Below are positions 13,476 to 27,175 of a stretch of 64,000 bases of DNA, piece after piece. How positions within the stretch are numbered: the first letter of the stretch is position 1; each line of letters begins with the position of its first letter. Location: contig CM060484.1 in NCBI GenBank assembly GCA_030544235.1, positions 11,985,531 to 12,049,530 of the forward strand, given 5' to 3'. A model generated the notes under the pieces. The model had not been told where the DNA came from and searched no databases. It worked only from the letters and a program-made list of their open reading frames with translations. The DNA comes from Lepturacanthus savala (lineage: Eukaryota > Chordata > Actinopteri > Scombriformes > Trichiuridae). Made by a program: the position numbers and the translations under genes.

Positions 13476-16167
13476 TATGATATAATGTTTTTTTAGCATT
13501 TGGTTTCATTGTAATCGCTGACTTTTAAAATTCACCCTGACTTGCCTCACTTTGCTGGACCTTTGCATCTACTTAAAGGTAAGTTCTCTTACAGTTACAA
13601 AAGGCCTGTTAGCATACTTGTATGGTCTAAAAACACCTAGCTAAACCTGTAGCAGCAATTTAGTCTACCCTTTCACACATTAACTATAAAAAAAAGTCAC
13701 TGAAAACCCTGTTTGCGTCTCTCCTTTCCCTACAGGTTTACAAATAACTTCCACTCCTCTTATGACATCACAACAGGAGCCATTTCTAAATTGGCATGTA
13801 TTCAGTAATACTATTCAGTCTTATTTCACAGTATTTCACAGTGTGTGTTAGCAGGATCACCTGAGACCTTAATGTTTAAACATAAGCTCTAAAAAGTGTT
13901 GTTTTTTTTTCACAATAGGGCTCCTTTAATTTTCCTCTGTCGCGATAGTTTTGATACGTTCTGACGTTTCTAGAAAGAGACAGAGCCTCAGATTGATTTT
14001 ATTCCCTGCTCGGATTCCTGTTTACTCTCACACAACACAAACTGCTAAGTTGTGTTGGATAATGAGCTCGCCGCTTGTCATTTTCTGTAATTAATGCGGC
14101 GGAAGAAGCCTTCCTGATGGTTCTTATTACCCATGTATGGAGAAGACTTCGGTAGCAATAATAATTTATATTAATGATCTCAGTCTGGTAATGTGGTGTA
14201 TTGGCAGGGTAATTTATCGTGGTGCCATTTCATGCAGTGATAGCAGTGATTTATTCTTTCTTATTTTGAGCCTTCTGCTCCCAACTAACTGTAGCCAAAT
14301 ACACGTTTAAAGGAATGGTTTGATTGTTGGGTGTCATCTGCTTATTTTCCAAGAGTGAAATGAGAAGATAGAAACAAAGAGTTGGGACATGGGTTGTTTG
14401 TGAAAAACTGGACACGGGGACAGTTAGCTGTCTCCTGCTTGACAGAAGTGATTTGTGAGCACTTCTTTGATGCACTCAAGCCTTTAGTGAGGCAGCTTTT
14501 AGCTTCTTTGCTCAGAGCCGTCAGAACCGTTAAAATGTTACCACGTCTTCTTTCAACATGAACTTAAAACCTGCCTCTTTTTTTCCCGGCTTTTGAATGT
14601 TTTATGACCATTATTTACAATATTTAATCATTTATTTTATTGCATGATTTAAAATGTTTTATTCCATCTTGCCTATTTTACGACCATTGATGCCCAGTTT
14701 AATCATTCTTTTCTTTTTTTTTTTTTAAATATACTTTTATTGCAATTCATTCATAAATCATTCAGTATCACTCCTTGCAGTTGTGTTTTATTTTTTTTTA
14801 TACACCGGTGATAAAAAAGAACGATAATAAAAGATATAGCAAGATAATAAAAAAAGAGAAAATAATAAAAGAAAATAAAAAGCTTTTAAACACACACACA
14901 AATAACAAAAAGCAAATAAAATGAATAACTAACTAGATACACATGTGTATCCATAAAATAAACACAGCCACAATATTTCATCTATATCCATAAATGTACA
15001 TAAACATAATTTGATAGTCTGACACATTTTATGCTTATGGTGAGTGTGTGAGTCTGAATGTGTATTTAATGTAATTGGGTTACAGAAATAGTATCACTTG
15101 GTACTCTCTTTAATTCAAAAGTTCATACAGAAATGAGAAATTAATCATCCTTTTTTATATTTGTCTTTATTTTAGATCTATTTTACTGGTGTTTAATGTG
15201 CTTTAGTCTTTTTTAATACTCCCTACATTTGCTCTTGTTGTCTTAGTATCAATTTGGCGGTCATCTGTAAATCACTTTAAACGGCACTGACCTGTATTAA
15301 AAAGGTGCTTTATCATGTGACCAAACACCTTCTGTGAAAAAATGTTTATTAGTTGGAGCCACAGGATACAGAATCAAACAGTGACTGTAAGCCTGAGAGC
15401 AGCTTGTGACTCAGTGTTTACGTCAGAGTGTTGGTGAGCTATCAGATTAACCCAATGAACACTCATAAGTCATATACTGGTCATAACCACCAGCATGTTC
15501 TCTATGCATGACAATAGATACCAAAAGTATACACAGCAATCCTGCACTGTACTGAACCTGTATTCAGAAGGTGATTATCCATCAGGACCAATCATCATCA
15601 TAGTGAGCTGGCTGGTTCTGTCCCACAAGCTACATGTTTAACACTACTAGATTAACTAGAGAGTATCTTGGGGATGGAGAGGTGGATTGGCAAGGTAACA
15701 AGGGGAATGCATTTTGGTAATTTTGCCAATAAAATTACTCCCCTCAGATCACTTACTGGCTGGCTGACAGATCACCTCTACTAGATGCTCCCATTAACTC
15801 CCATTCAAAAATATATTTCTCTCTAGAAATAATTTCTTCAAAGAAGTCAATCTGGTCCAAATCGCTAAATTCATTACATGAATATGTAAGCTTATGTCCA
15901 TTAAAAAAAAATTGGTAACTTATAGCAGCTTTCGAGTCTTCCATATCGGTGTTGATTGACAGCTGTTATTGACAGTTGGCTTTCCCCAGTCCTGGCTCCA
16001 AATGGAAAGGCTGGCACAGACCAGAGGCTGTAACTCTGGGCTTTAAACTGGTTCCAATAAAACCAGCAGGTGATGTCAGAGCTCGCTATGTCCATGTACA
16101 GACTATAGTCCAGCCTCAATCACACTACACTGTGTGTTCAGAGGACAGTCACAGCACTATTAAAGTG

Positions 16168-16169
<2 letters not shown>

Positions 16170-16244
<75 letters not shown>
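16170..16244. repeat. TG microsatellite
   Basis: About 37 uninterrupted TG units. Confidence 0.95.
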
Positions 16245-16245
<1 letters not shown>

Positions 16246-18099
16246 CTGCACGCGTATGCACTGTCAGGCATGTGTGTGAAGCAAGTGGTTCTGGGTGAGG
16301 TTAGCAATCACACTGACAGCTGAGGTCAAAGGTCTCTGGTGAAACGTACAGAGGCACAGAGAAAAATAAGAGGCAGCCATGCACAAGGAGACATGTGACA
16401 TTACATATCTAACATACAACGTCTCATCTTATTGTGCTCATCAGGAACAGTTAATTGCCGAACTAAGTATAGTACAAAATCCCTAGAGCCCTTTTTTTTA
16501 AACCCTCGATACTTGCTACCGTAGGTGGAAGTGATAGACGTAGACCATCTTGCAATAAATGTTATTTAATCTCTGTGAAGATATCTCCATAGGAATATGT
16601 GATAATTATTATTTTTTTTATAATACATACAAGTATACAAGTAAATAATCCATGTGGAGAGGCATTTAGCATTGGCTAAATGGTATCTGGGGACACAGTC
16701 TTCAGTCTTTGGGAGATTTAGCTTTGCATTAGCTTTCATTAGCTTTGCGGAGATTAGCCAAAATGGGCATCTGTGTCTAAAACCCTGACAATGTGGCTAC
16801 TCGGACTGTAAACAATGGTGAATGGAAAAGGAAGTCTTGAGGTTGCACCCGCATGTCTCACGTTAGCCGATGGGTTCAGAGATTGACGGAATTAATATGT
16901 ATCATGTACTAATTACTCTTGGTGGCTTTCAGTTTGAATCTTTCATATAATGTTATACTTGTAATCTTGTTGTGAAAATCTGTGTTAGCGCTACACTGAG
17001 CAACTGGCTAATGTCGCTAATGGTTATCCATGACACTGAGCAATTGACACATTAGCAAAAATGCTAAAAACAATATATATACAAAAACAAAGGGTATATA
17101 CTATCAACAATATGTACACAACTAACTGTAAAAAGTGAAGTAACTGTTCAAAATTCAAATCAGAGAATTAATTGGAATATATTCTCTATTAATAACTATC
17201 TAATAATAGCTAATAGCTATTTAGCAGTCAGATTGTAGCAAAAACATAATTATAGACTCAATAACTATAAAGAATTATATATAAATATTAGTGGTGAGGC
17301 TTGATTTAAAAAAAAAATGTAATTAATTACAGTTTTTCTAATTACCTACCCCTAATAAATATAAATTCTTATTTGTATTAATTCATAGCATCAGTGAAAT
17401 AACCTGCTATTACCGGCTGCCTGAACATTTTTTTTTTTCAGAAAAGATTGATCTCAAATAATTTGATGCCAGAAATCTGTTAAAACAAAAGTCCACTGGG
17501 TCTTGAGGCAGGGTCCTGTTTGGACAACAATGGAGCTCTGTGACTGCAGCCCATCTTTAAAAGGTGTTTTGCCCTCTTCTCGCTCTACTGAAGGTCATTT
17601 GAGAGGTGAGTGAAGATAGTAAACCTGGCTCTTAAATGGAGCAGAACTTCCCATCAGGAGCCAGAGTAATGGAGGATCCTGAGCTCATTTAGAGTCAGAC
17701 AGGTTTCTGCTCCAAGCTCTGGGATTTTCTCTCCCTGACTTTAAGCTTTCAGGCAGTCCTGCCTGCTAGACTGAGCACTGCATACCACAAGCCCCACCAA
17801 TCAGATGTTGGTTTATGTTTAGGTTTATTTATTTATTTATTTATAAAAAAAAAACTATGGATACAGCAAGGTCTATGGTTGGACCTGGTCTGCTAGTTGT
17901 ATAAAGATGCAGAATCTGTCAACGATCTAAGTGGAGGATTTGCCTTAAAGGCAAAAATGAAGGCAAAAAATGTCCCAGTCTTCATCCTGCCCACCCAAGC
18001 ACCAACCGAGCCCAACAGGCAGGCGGTAATGAGATTCATAGGGCAGCTCCACTGCACTGTGACTGATAGGCCCTTCACTACTGGTCACTCCTCTTAGAA

Positions 18100-18121
18100 C
18101 CCCCCCCCCCCCCCCCCCCCC
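18100..18121. repeat. Poly-C run
   Basis: Twenty-two consecutive C residues (G run on the other strand) in the pbx3 downstream flank. Confidence 0.95.
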
Positions 18122-21100
18122 AATCCCTTCAGCTACATTATCCCCACCAGCACCCCAGGGACCTCGCCCAGGACTGCTGATCCAGTATAAATGATGCTGC
18201 CAGAAAGCCAAAGATGAAAGAGAAAAGAGCAGTTGATCAGTGATGCAACAGCAGCAGGTTGAGGGTGAAGTGACTCAGTCACAACGGTGGACGATTTGGT
18301 TTAGTCCGCAGTTGGATATGATGCGTATTCGTGCTGATTATACTCCATCTGCGTGTTTCCAGGGATTGGGGACGTATGTGGAAGGGAGTCTCCACACATC
18401 ATTACTACAGCTTGTGGTCAGGGTTAGGCATCAACACCTTTATCTCATGTAAATATTAATAATCACGTTCGATTTTGATACGCTTCCTCCTATATAAAAA
18501 CACCACCTTTTCTTTAACTTCCAACCTCAGGTCCTACACATACCCAGGAGCTTTTTAATTATGCAGTAGAATGAGCAGATATCGTAGCAGCTGACAGTAG
18601 TGTAGGCTCCTCCATCGATAAAGTCTCGCCGGGTGGTGATGGATAAAGAGATGATGACATCTGGATGCTGAAGCGGTGAACTGGAGGTCAACAGAGTGGG
18701 GATGGGGTCACTAAGAGGTTTGCGACGCTAAGACGTGATTGGACCTTAATCAGCCGATGGAAGAGCAAGAGAAGCGAAGGGCGAAAGAGGGAGAAGGTAA
18801 TAGGAAAGAATGAATGACTCCAGATTGTCTTTCCGTTTAAAATTACAGGCAGCACTTTTACATAAGAAGCTAAAAAAAAATTACATTTTGCGTCAGTCCA
18901 GCTAAAATTAGTGTAAATGTACTGACTAAGGCCCTGGTGTTAAGATCCATCCTGAATCATCCGATCAAAGTAGACAGCTCTAATGCCAGGCATGAATGGA
19001 ACCAAGTCGCATTGAGGACACATTGCTCAAACCACATTTGAAGGTGGTCTGGGCCACTTGTGAACACATTCTTTCAGCAGTGTGTAAGCAATGTGCCCTG
19101 GGCCACATTAAAGGCCACTTACTCAACTGATGTCTGGCAGACTAGGCAGGGAACTGCATACCTGCTTCCTGGTCCCTCTGTCCACAGCTGGGCAAGAAAT
19201 AACAGTAGTGTAAGCTACATGTACAGGTTTCATGCAGTAATGTTAGTCACAATCTATCTATTCTCTATAAGAACGGAATAAAGAGTCTCATGTTGATATA
19301 GGACATGGATAAAACCCTGCATGTTATCGCATCTTTTCTCTTCCTATTACATTGGGAGGGAAATGTAAATGGAAAGGTTAATTGTTTCTCAGTATAAAAA
19401 GCCTTATTTTGCATCTGACATGTTAAAAACAGGTGTCACCACTCAACAGACGTATCGCTTTCATGCATCGATATAAACGCCATTTAACCTGACGTGGGGA
19501 TTTTGAATTACTTCCACACTAATCTGCCAGATTTATTGTGGTGTATCAAGTCCATGGAGAGCTGTGACAGATTTATTGCCCCGTATCTGGAATTATTAAT
19601 GACTGTCAATTTGGCAGGCTAACGATAGTGGAGTGCTGTTCATGTGTTGTAGAGTCAGCAAAGGTGCATGCGTGATCTGAGGCTTTCTCCGAAATGACCC
19701 CTGTTCTCTTCTTTTTACCCCAGTAAAGGGCAATAAAAGGTAGAGATGCACAGTAATTAAACAGAAGTGCTGAATTTAGATGAACTGTACTTCTTTACAT
19801 TTATCTGACAGCTGCTTACTGGTAATTACGCATTCGGCTTTAACTCAAAAGGCTGTAAAATGATATTAACTATAACATTTTGACCTCACACATTTTCAGC
19901 CTTCTCCTAGAAATGATGTTTACTAGTTCACAGCAGCAAATCTATTGAAAAAGTAATACTGACCGATTTAGACCGCTAAAGAACAAAAATCAATATAAAA
20001 AAAAAACAAGATAAACATTGTAAAGAAACAAATCTACCAAGATGTAAATGTGGATATGACACACAAAAAAAATCCATTCTGCTTTTAAAACTTTTTACCT
20101 TCCAAATATGAGAATTTAGGGAAAATGTCCACACACACACACACACATACACACACACACGCAAACACACGTCCATATGAAATTTACCATAAAAAATATA
20201 TAAAGCATAAAAGCAGACAGGTGGATCTCAGCTTTATTTCTGAAACACTACTTTATAATTCCTGTATCTTGACATCCATCTTACCCTCCTGAGAGCACTC
20301 TGGCCATGGCCATGGTCTCATCTGTCCTCCCTAGGGACTCAGTACCCAGCAGCTCTGAAAATGGAACTGGAACGTGGGCTGCAACACCCCCATGTCGTCG
20401 TGACCTGAGGCAGCCGAGGGGTTCGTGACAGGTCAGCACTCCGATCCAGCCTTTTCCTCTCAGCTCCTTGTGCTTGGAGGGGTGACTCACTGGAGGATTT
20501 ACTTGACATGAAAGATCTTGGACAAAGTGTTTACTGTTGGGCTCAGACAGACATGAGCAAAGGTGGCACTTTGCCAGTTTGCGGCAGTGTCTCCTTGCAG
20601 AACCGCATCGTTTTGACTCTGCAAGCAGGGATGTGCTCCTGCTGAGACCCGGGCCATGTTTCGCCACAGGCTAAATTTGTAAATTTGCAACTACCCGGCC
20701 AGTGATCCTGGGAATAAAAGTAACCCACCAAGCCCCAAGGTAGACAACATTCTGTAAGTCTCTCAGTTCAGTGCCTTCATAGCACCCAGAGGGGAAACAA
20801 CTCTGCCATCTATTCCACGTGAAGTTATATGGCAGCTTCTTATTTCTCAGGGCTTCTCCCTAAAACATTCTCACTTCTCCTGTTGACTGAGAGATGGATA
20901 CTTTTCTCATCATTTTGTGAAATCAAATGGAGTCTCTCTGGTGAATTGTAGAAATTTGTTTTTTCCTGTTAAGAATTTCATTTTTTGATTTTTAGATTAG
21001 TTTATTTTGTATCTCATCCTTGATAGAATTATGGAGTTCCCCAAGGTAGCAATTTTGGCCCCATTTGGTTTTCTTTATACATTCTCCATTTGGGTAATAA

Positions 21101-22967
21101 GTTAGACTGGTATTGACAGCAGTTCTTTCCGATTTTTTTCCCAGCCTCTATTTCACTATACCTGCCAGCCTATCACGTTCCATCAGTCTCTGTTTTCACT
21201 ACTAATACTAATGACCTGCAACTAGACCAGTATACAAACTCCTCCTTCGCACATACTCGGTGACAGATTTTTCTTTGCTTCCTATACATACAAGACTCTC
21301 TATCATCCTGCCTGGAAGTGATTACCTGTTGCCAAACTTGCTTGCTGTTGACCATCCTGCCAAATTACAGTTAAATAACTATATAAATCTGTTTTTATTA
21401 CAGGAACATTGTCAAACTCAAAGTTGCTAAAACATACATTACAAGTTGTGAAGATCAATGGTTTCCCACCTCCTTTGTCGGACCTATACCGACAACAACA
21501 TCATGTTTCAAAAGTGTATGTGAATTTATTTCAATTTCTAGGATATTCAAAGCTTCAAAGCTATAATAGTAAGTGGATACTGTCATAATTTTCCCAGTAA
21601 TACTGGATTTGTGATTTCAATCTGGTGCTTTTTAATCATTTTTGTTATGCACTTGGAATGGAAACCTCATTCAGTTAAAAACATTTTAAAAAACTTTTTA
21701 AATCTGGATTTCTCGCCAACTTTTTAATCTTTAGACTGTGTAAAAATATTTTGTATTAAAATTTGATTCATTTATTAATTATTCATTATTCTACCGTCCG
21801 CATTTGGACGGTTGCTGGTTCCAAATGTGTGTGTGAGTTCTCTTTTTAACGACATGTTAAAGCACCTTGCTTGATGAAAGCGCTTTTTCTGTCCAAATGC
21901 AATTATGACATCTCGGATTTTTTATTTGATGTGCCAGAAATGATTTTTGCATGTGCCTGCATCGAAATTAAGGAACACGACGAACACATTTTCAACACTT
22001 GAGACTGGGCTTTAAGGCTTCCATTGAAGAGTTGGCTCCAACTGTTGACAGAAAAATCAATACACATGCCACCGACAAATGGCTCGGCCAGGGCAAATGG
22101 AGAAGTGACATCTCCGAGATAAGCGGCTTTGAGAGGGTGAAGGCCGACTGATTTCTCTAGAGAGAATGGGCAGGCGAGGAGAAGGGGACAAAGGCAGAAG
22201 TAAGGAGGGGAAAATGGAGGAGCCTGGCTCCGCCTGTGTGTCCTCTTCACCCTTTGACGGGCAGATAAAGGCCTGTCGAACGAATTTGACAACTTACTTT
22301 TGGGGTTGAACATGAGAGACCTTCTACGTGGTTTAAAGGCGTACGGGCAAATGAAGATGAACACGTATCATTTTGACAGGCCCAGCTTTCAATCACTGCA
22401 AGGAAAAACACACCGAACAAATAAAGATGCAATGCTTGTTGTTGCTCTCATTTTTCACAAGTTTAGAAAATGTTGTCTTTGTCTATGCTCAAAAGGTCTC
22501 TCTCATTTTGTTCAAAAATGTTGAAATCCATCTTATTGAGCACTTCTCCTCTTTCCATGGTAATTCAGCTACTGGGCAAGTGTGGCATTTCCAGATGCTT
22601 ATTAAACTGCATGATTACTGCACAAGTGTGCACTGGGCTGGTCGCAGTAAAAGCAATGAGTGAGAGCTGGTACGGTTTCAACTTCTAGGAATTTTGCACA
22701 CATCCTTGTAATGTGGGGCCGTACATTACCAGGTTGCAGTGAGGGCACGACAGCGGGCCTCAGTATCACGGTATTTCCATCTATCTAACATACAGGCTAT
22801 CTTCCATTTTCTGAGTGAAAACTAGAGAAGCACTATGAGACCCCCAACCATACAGCCAAGCTATGCAGATGCAGGATATCACCACCAGGTGGACCCAAAC
22901 GAATGCCTGCTTGAAGGTCCATTTACCGCAATGTTACCAAACAGAAAATTCAAACCTATCTAGAAAC

Positions 22968-23142
22968 CAGGATTTCTTCTGGATCGTTACCAAAATTTAA
23001 TCATCTGTTCATTGTATCATTCCAAACATTCGCTGAAAGTTTGACAAAAATTCCACCCAGAGCTTTTGAGTCATCTTGCTAACAGACAGACAGACAGACA
23101 AACAAACGGCAGTAAAAACATAACCTCCTTGGCGGAGGTAAC
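22968..23142 (+). repeat. Repeat ending in CTCCTTGG-GGAGGTAA hairpin, copy 2
   Basis: Second copy of the element at 13310-13475, ending AACCTCCTTGGCGGAGGTAA. It directly abuts the truncated Tc1-like fragment at 23145. Confidence 0.5.
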
Positions 23143-23144
23143 CC

Positions 23145-23465
23145 GGATTCATCCATGAAGAAAGCACTTCTCCAAACTGTCAGACACCATTGAAGATGAG
23201 CTTTGGGACACTATTGTCAGATCCGACTATGAGCAGTCAGGTCAAGATCCCCGCTGAGGCTGACGAGCATGCAGATGAGAATCGTCCGAAATGGTTTCCG
23301 ACAGTTTGTGCAGAAACCGCTCAGACCAGCAAAACCAGCTGTTGCATCAGCCATCTGGGTGGCTCGTCTCAGATAATCTTGCAGTCTCCGGTTGGATGTA
23401 CTGCCAAATTGTTGATAACAACATTGGAGATTCAACACAGCCCCGGCGGCAAACCTGTTTTCTAT
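23145..23465 (-). pseudogene. Truncated Tc1-like transposase fragment
   Basis: Minus-strand reading QQFGSTSNRRLQDYLRRATQ, then TAGFAGLSGFCTNCRKPF and SLSGDLDLTAHSRI, corresponds to the middle of the same transposase family as 42430-43370 (shared GAAGAAAGCACTTCTCCAAA-like segment). It is truncated on both sides by other repeats: one ends at 23142 and another begins near 23470. Confidence 0.65.
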
Positions 23466-23469
23466 AAAT

Positions 23470-23972
23470 ACAGCTCTGGAAAAATATGAAACCACTACAT
23501 TTTTTTCTGAAATCAGCATCTCTACAGGCATTACAGCCATTCCATTCCAGCGTCTAACACATGCACACCTCATTCTGCTTCAAGAGGCCTGGGCCAGGTG
23601 AACACCTGAACCAAGAACAATGGTAAAGACTTATGGAGAGCATGCCAAGATGCATGAAAGCTTAAAAATTAGGGTTATTGAACCAAATAATCATTTCAAA
23701 CTCTTCTTAAGTGCAAACATTAGTATTATGTTGTTTTAAAATGAATTCAATCTTGTTTCATTGAATTGTTCGAGGTCTGAAAATTGTATCTTTTTTTGTT
23801 ATTTTGACCATTTTTAATTTTTATGCAAACAAATGCTCTAAACGATAACGGGATAATGTTGTCAGTAGTTTATAGACAAACAAAAATGTTCCTTTTGCCC
23901 AAACACATACATATAATAACATAAAATCAGAAAAACAGATGAGTTTGCAATGGTCTGTTATTTTTTCCATAT
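23470..23972. mobile_element. Non-autonomous TIR element (AGCTCTGGAAAAA family)
   Basis: Starts TACAGCTCTGGAAAAATATG and ends near 23970 with the inverted counterpart (GCAATGGTCTGTTATTTTTT then CC). About 500 bp, no coding capacity. It resembles a common fish Tc1/mariner-type MITE. A short TATATATA run abuts its right end. Confidence 0.55.
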
Positions 23973-24569
23973 ATATATATATATCCTGACTGTTCTTTTA
24001 AGACACGCTTGAAAAATTGTGAACCTGTCCTTTAAGATATACGGGATGTATATTGCAATAGGCAACTAAAGACAAACAGGCTTAGCAGCTGTTCATGCAA
24101 ACGGAGAATGAATGTGGATATGGAGAAGACATGTTGAACACATTTCCTTGTGTGTCAGAACAATCATGTTGCAGATCGAGAAGATATTTATTAAAGAACA
24201 CACACGCACACACACAGCCTTCGTATATGTGGCTGTAAGATTTTCTGTAGCTTGAAGGGAGCTTCACAGTGGATCATCAGAGCTGCGTGACCTGCAGTGT
24301 AGACGCTGGTGACCCTGCCTCACTCCCTCCATCCTCCCTCCTGTGACTCAGACAAGCAGAAATACCAACAGATACCCAGCAGGCAGCGAACAACAGCTCC
24401 ACACATCTATAGACTTGTGTTTTTCCATGTTACGTCCCACAAGTGACCTTATCTTATCCTGTATGTGTGAGTTCCCAACAGTCTGAATGAAATCATCAAT
24501 ACAATGTGGAGACATGAGTGAAAGAGCATTTGTAAATCTGCCTGAAATAAAACTTTACTCCAGTTTTTT

Positions 24570-25015
24570 GTCCATAAAACCTTTATCAATTTTGTCTGAC
24601 ATTTGCTTTAATGTGTTTTACAGTAGAAGTACTGTACCTCTGATTACAGTACTGTGTCTTTATGGTAAAATTAAAACATTCTGTTTGTATCTGTCTGTTT
24701 TTACAGTATTAAGGGATTAACTGTAAAATAACATACAATTCAATACTGTTATTTCAGCTTTATTTTCAGTATTGGTACAGCAATTGTAAAAAAGACCATT
24801 AAATACTGTTATTTATAGTTGTATTTTCAGAATTGGGTAATTAACTGTATTATAATAGATTTACTTCTTGACTAATGTGATTTACTACAGTAAATCTCCA
24901 CTACTGTGATTTTCTACAGTCATACTTTGACTATTGTGATTTATCATAAAATATACAGCAATATACTGTAATAATACTGTAATAATACAGTAAATAACTG
25001 CAGATTTCACAGCAA
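24570..25015. repeat. Block rich in TACTGTAA/TTACAGTA words
   Basis: Many direct and inverted copies of TACAGTA, TACTGTA and ACTGTTATTT occur over about 450 bp, including palindromes such as GTACTGTAC. It resembles a decayed palindromic repeat of fish genomes. No ORF of note. Confidence 0.45.
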
Positions 25016-26789
25016 AGTTTTATTGTTCTTATACAACTGAAGACATGCGCTTGATATGTTTGATTCTTATATTAAATAATGTTTATTCACACCACAATGT
25101 CTGAAAGTACTACAATAATAACGGTATTCTTCATGTTAAATTTCCTATTTTTGTAAGGAGATAATAAAGGTAGCCAGAGCCTTTAAGCAAAAGTTTATTT
25201 CATGTTTGAAAATACATACTGACTAACACAGAGGATTCTGATGGTTTTAAACCACAGAACAGGTTAAAAATGTAAGACGAAACATATTTTACTCGAACAC
25301 GGACACATTTTTTACCTCAAAACCAACTGGAGGAGAGAAAAAAAAAAGACACTTGTGTTTGAACAGAGTCTGAATATACACATGTGGATGCCAAAAGTTT
25401 GAGGGTTTTGTTTATATATTAATAAGTACAAAAACTCAGCAACATTCAAAATGTTCCTCAGTATTTACAACAGTTTGACTCTTAAAATAAAGAAAAAACA
25501 GATTCAATTCAATGCTTAAAATGAGAGGTGGTTACAGTAAATCTGCCTCAGAATCTTTCTTTGGAAGCAAATCCTAATTCATGTTTATTAGTAATGTCCC
25601 AAAATAAATTCTGAGATCTGTAATAATCCTGGAACCTAATGTTAATGATGGGATTGATAAATGATAAATAAGCGTATTACTCTATTAAAGTAAAATAATC
25701 CTTTAAGTTTGTTGAAGCTCAGCTCAGCTTTTGTCACATTAGAGTAATGAAACCATCTGTACTAAACTTTTGCGAGGCATCAACACGCTGTAGTTTTAAT
25801 ATAACGCTGTTGTTATCCTACTAGTATATGTTTTTATTATAAACAATGCAATGAAAAGACTGAAACCAACATTAGATTGTCTCTGAGTGCTGGTTCCTGG
25901 TGAAAATCTTTGAGAACAGCTCACAAATATATAGATATTTATTTTAAAAAGCTTCCTAAAACAGCCGGTCCGCTGTAGATTTAACAAATGTTACTCAAAC
26001 AGGTGGAAATAGTGCATTTGTTGGGGACTATTTTCAGCTGTGTGTGATAGATAAACTACATTAATGGCTAACTGATTGATGTTGTTGGACAACAGTAGAG
26101 CTGAGATGACACAGAGGAAAAAGATATATCTGTGCTTGGATACACCCACACAATAACACGTGCTAGTGGATCACTTCATTGTTCTTTGATTGTAATGGAT
26201 CTACTCAAGGGACCTGTTTTAAGTATGGACTTTGTGGTGGAGCTGAGCAGAGGTAGTCTGCAGGAGGTTTTTTGATATGTGGGTGAGGGCAGGAATTTCA
26301 TATTTTTTAATGGCAAGAATATTTGTTTTGATTTGTTATTTTTAGGTAATTGTGGCACAGCATCTTTAAAAGGAACAGTACGAGTAAAAATCCAGTAAAA
26401 ACACTGAATGAAACCGTTTCATGTTAACAATCTGTGTTTCTCCGACGATGTTCCGCTGCGCAACGAGCTGCTGCTAATGTTTGGTCAGCAAAATGACTAA
26501 AATTCTTCATCAGATTAAAAAAATGATAGAATTCAAAATGACCAAAACAGTATATCCTAAAAATGTGGCTTAAAACAGGATAAAAGATCAATTTATGACA
26601 GATCTTTGGGACTGAGATGATCACCCTCTTGTGTGTATATTCTCTAGTGAAACGTCCCTTTACCTTCATTAAAATCACAGATTTTGCAGGTTTAAAAGTT
26701 GATGGAAACATTTGGGATAATGTTAGTACCTGCTAATGTCATTGTGTCAATTGTAGCATTTCACATGATATAAAGATCCTGCTAAAGCA

Positions 26790-26795
26790 TTTATT
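26790..26795 (-). promoter_or_regulatory. Candidate pbx3 polyadenylation signal (AATAAA)
   Basis: The first canonical AATAAA on the minus strand found after the stop, about 300 nt downstream (context GTCAATAAATGC). Further AATAAA copies follow near 25.94 and 25.2 kb. PBX transcripts often have long 3' UTRs, so this may be only the proximal site. Confidence 0.35.
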
Positions 26796-27097
26796 GACAG
26801 TAGAGTAATCCACTCCATATTGCTGTGACAGCTCACTGTGAGTACCGAGTAAATAAAATATCGACGGACACACCAGCAGGAGTGTTTACGTAACTTCCAT
26901 TGGATCTAAACTCGCTCCCTGCTTCAGTCGATACAAAATGTAAATTGAAATGTCTTTTTTTTTGTAGTTTCAGCGACAATTTCTGATCCGTCCAGAGAAC
27001 GCCGGTCCGAAAAGGTCTGATAGTTCCAGCTGGATCTGTGTGGTGGAGCTGTAGCAGTCAAAGGTTCCATGATAACACTGTGTTGAGGTCAGAGAGG

Positions 27098-27175
27098 TCA
27101 GTTTGAGGTATCTGTATTTGAGTGTGCGCTGGTCACCGAAGGAGGTCTGGAGGCGTCACGCCAGATCCCATTAAC
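27098..27175 (-). CDS. pbx3: pbx3 coding exon 9 (C-terminus, stop)
   Basis: Acceptor TTTCTGCAG|GTT. The exon encodes VNGIWRDASRPPSVTSAHSN then TDTSN and TGA at 27098-27100. It aligns with the PBX tail NGGWQDATTPSSVTSP...HSDTSN. The PTEGPGSV segment is lost and several conserved residues are changed, which shortens the tail by about nine residues. Confidence 0.9.
   Translation of the reverse strand, partial: VNGIWRDASRPPSVTSAHSNTDTSN

Noticed and set aside
20281..20667. 128-codon minus-strand ORF
   Set aside because: No recognisable domain, no splice or promoter context and arginine/serine-rich composition typical of chance frames in locally GC-rich DNA.
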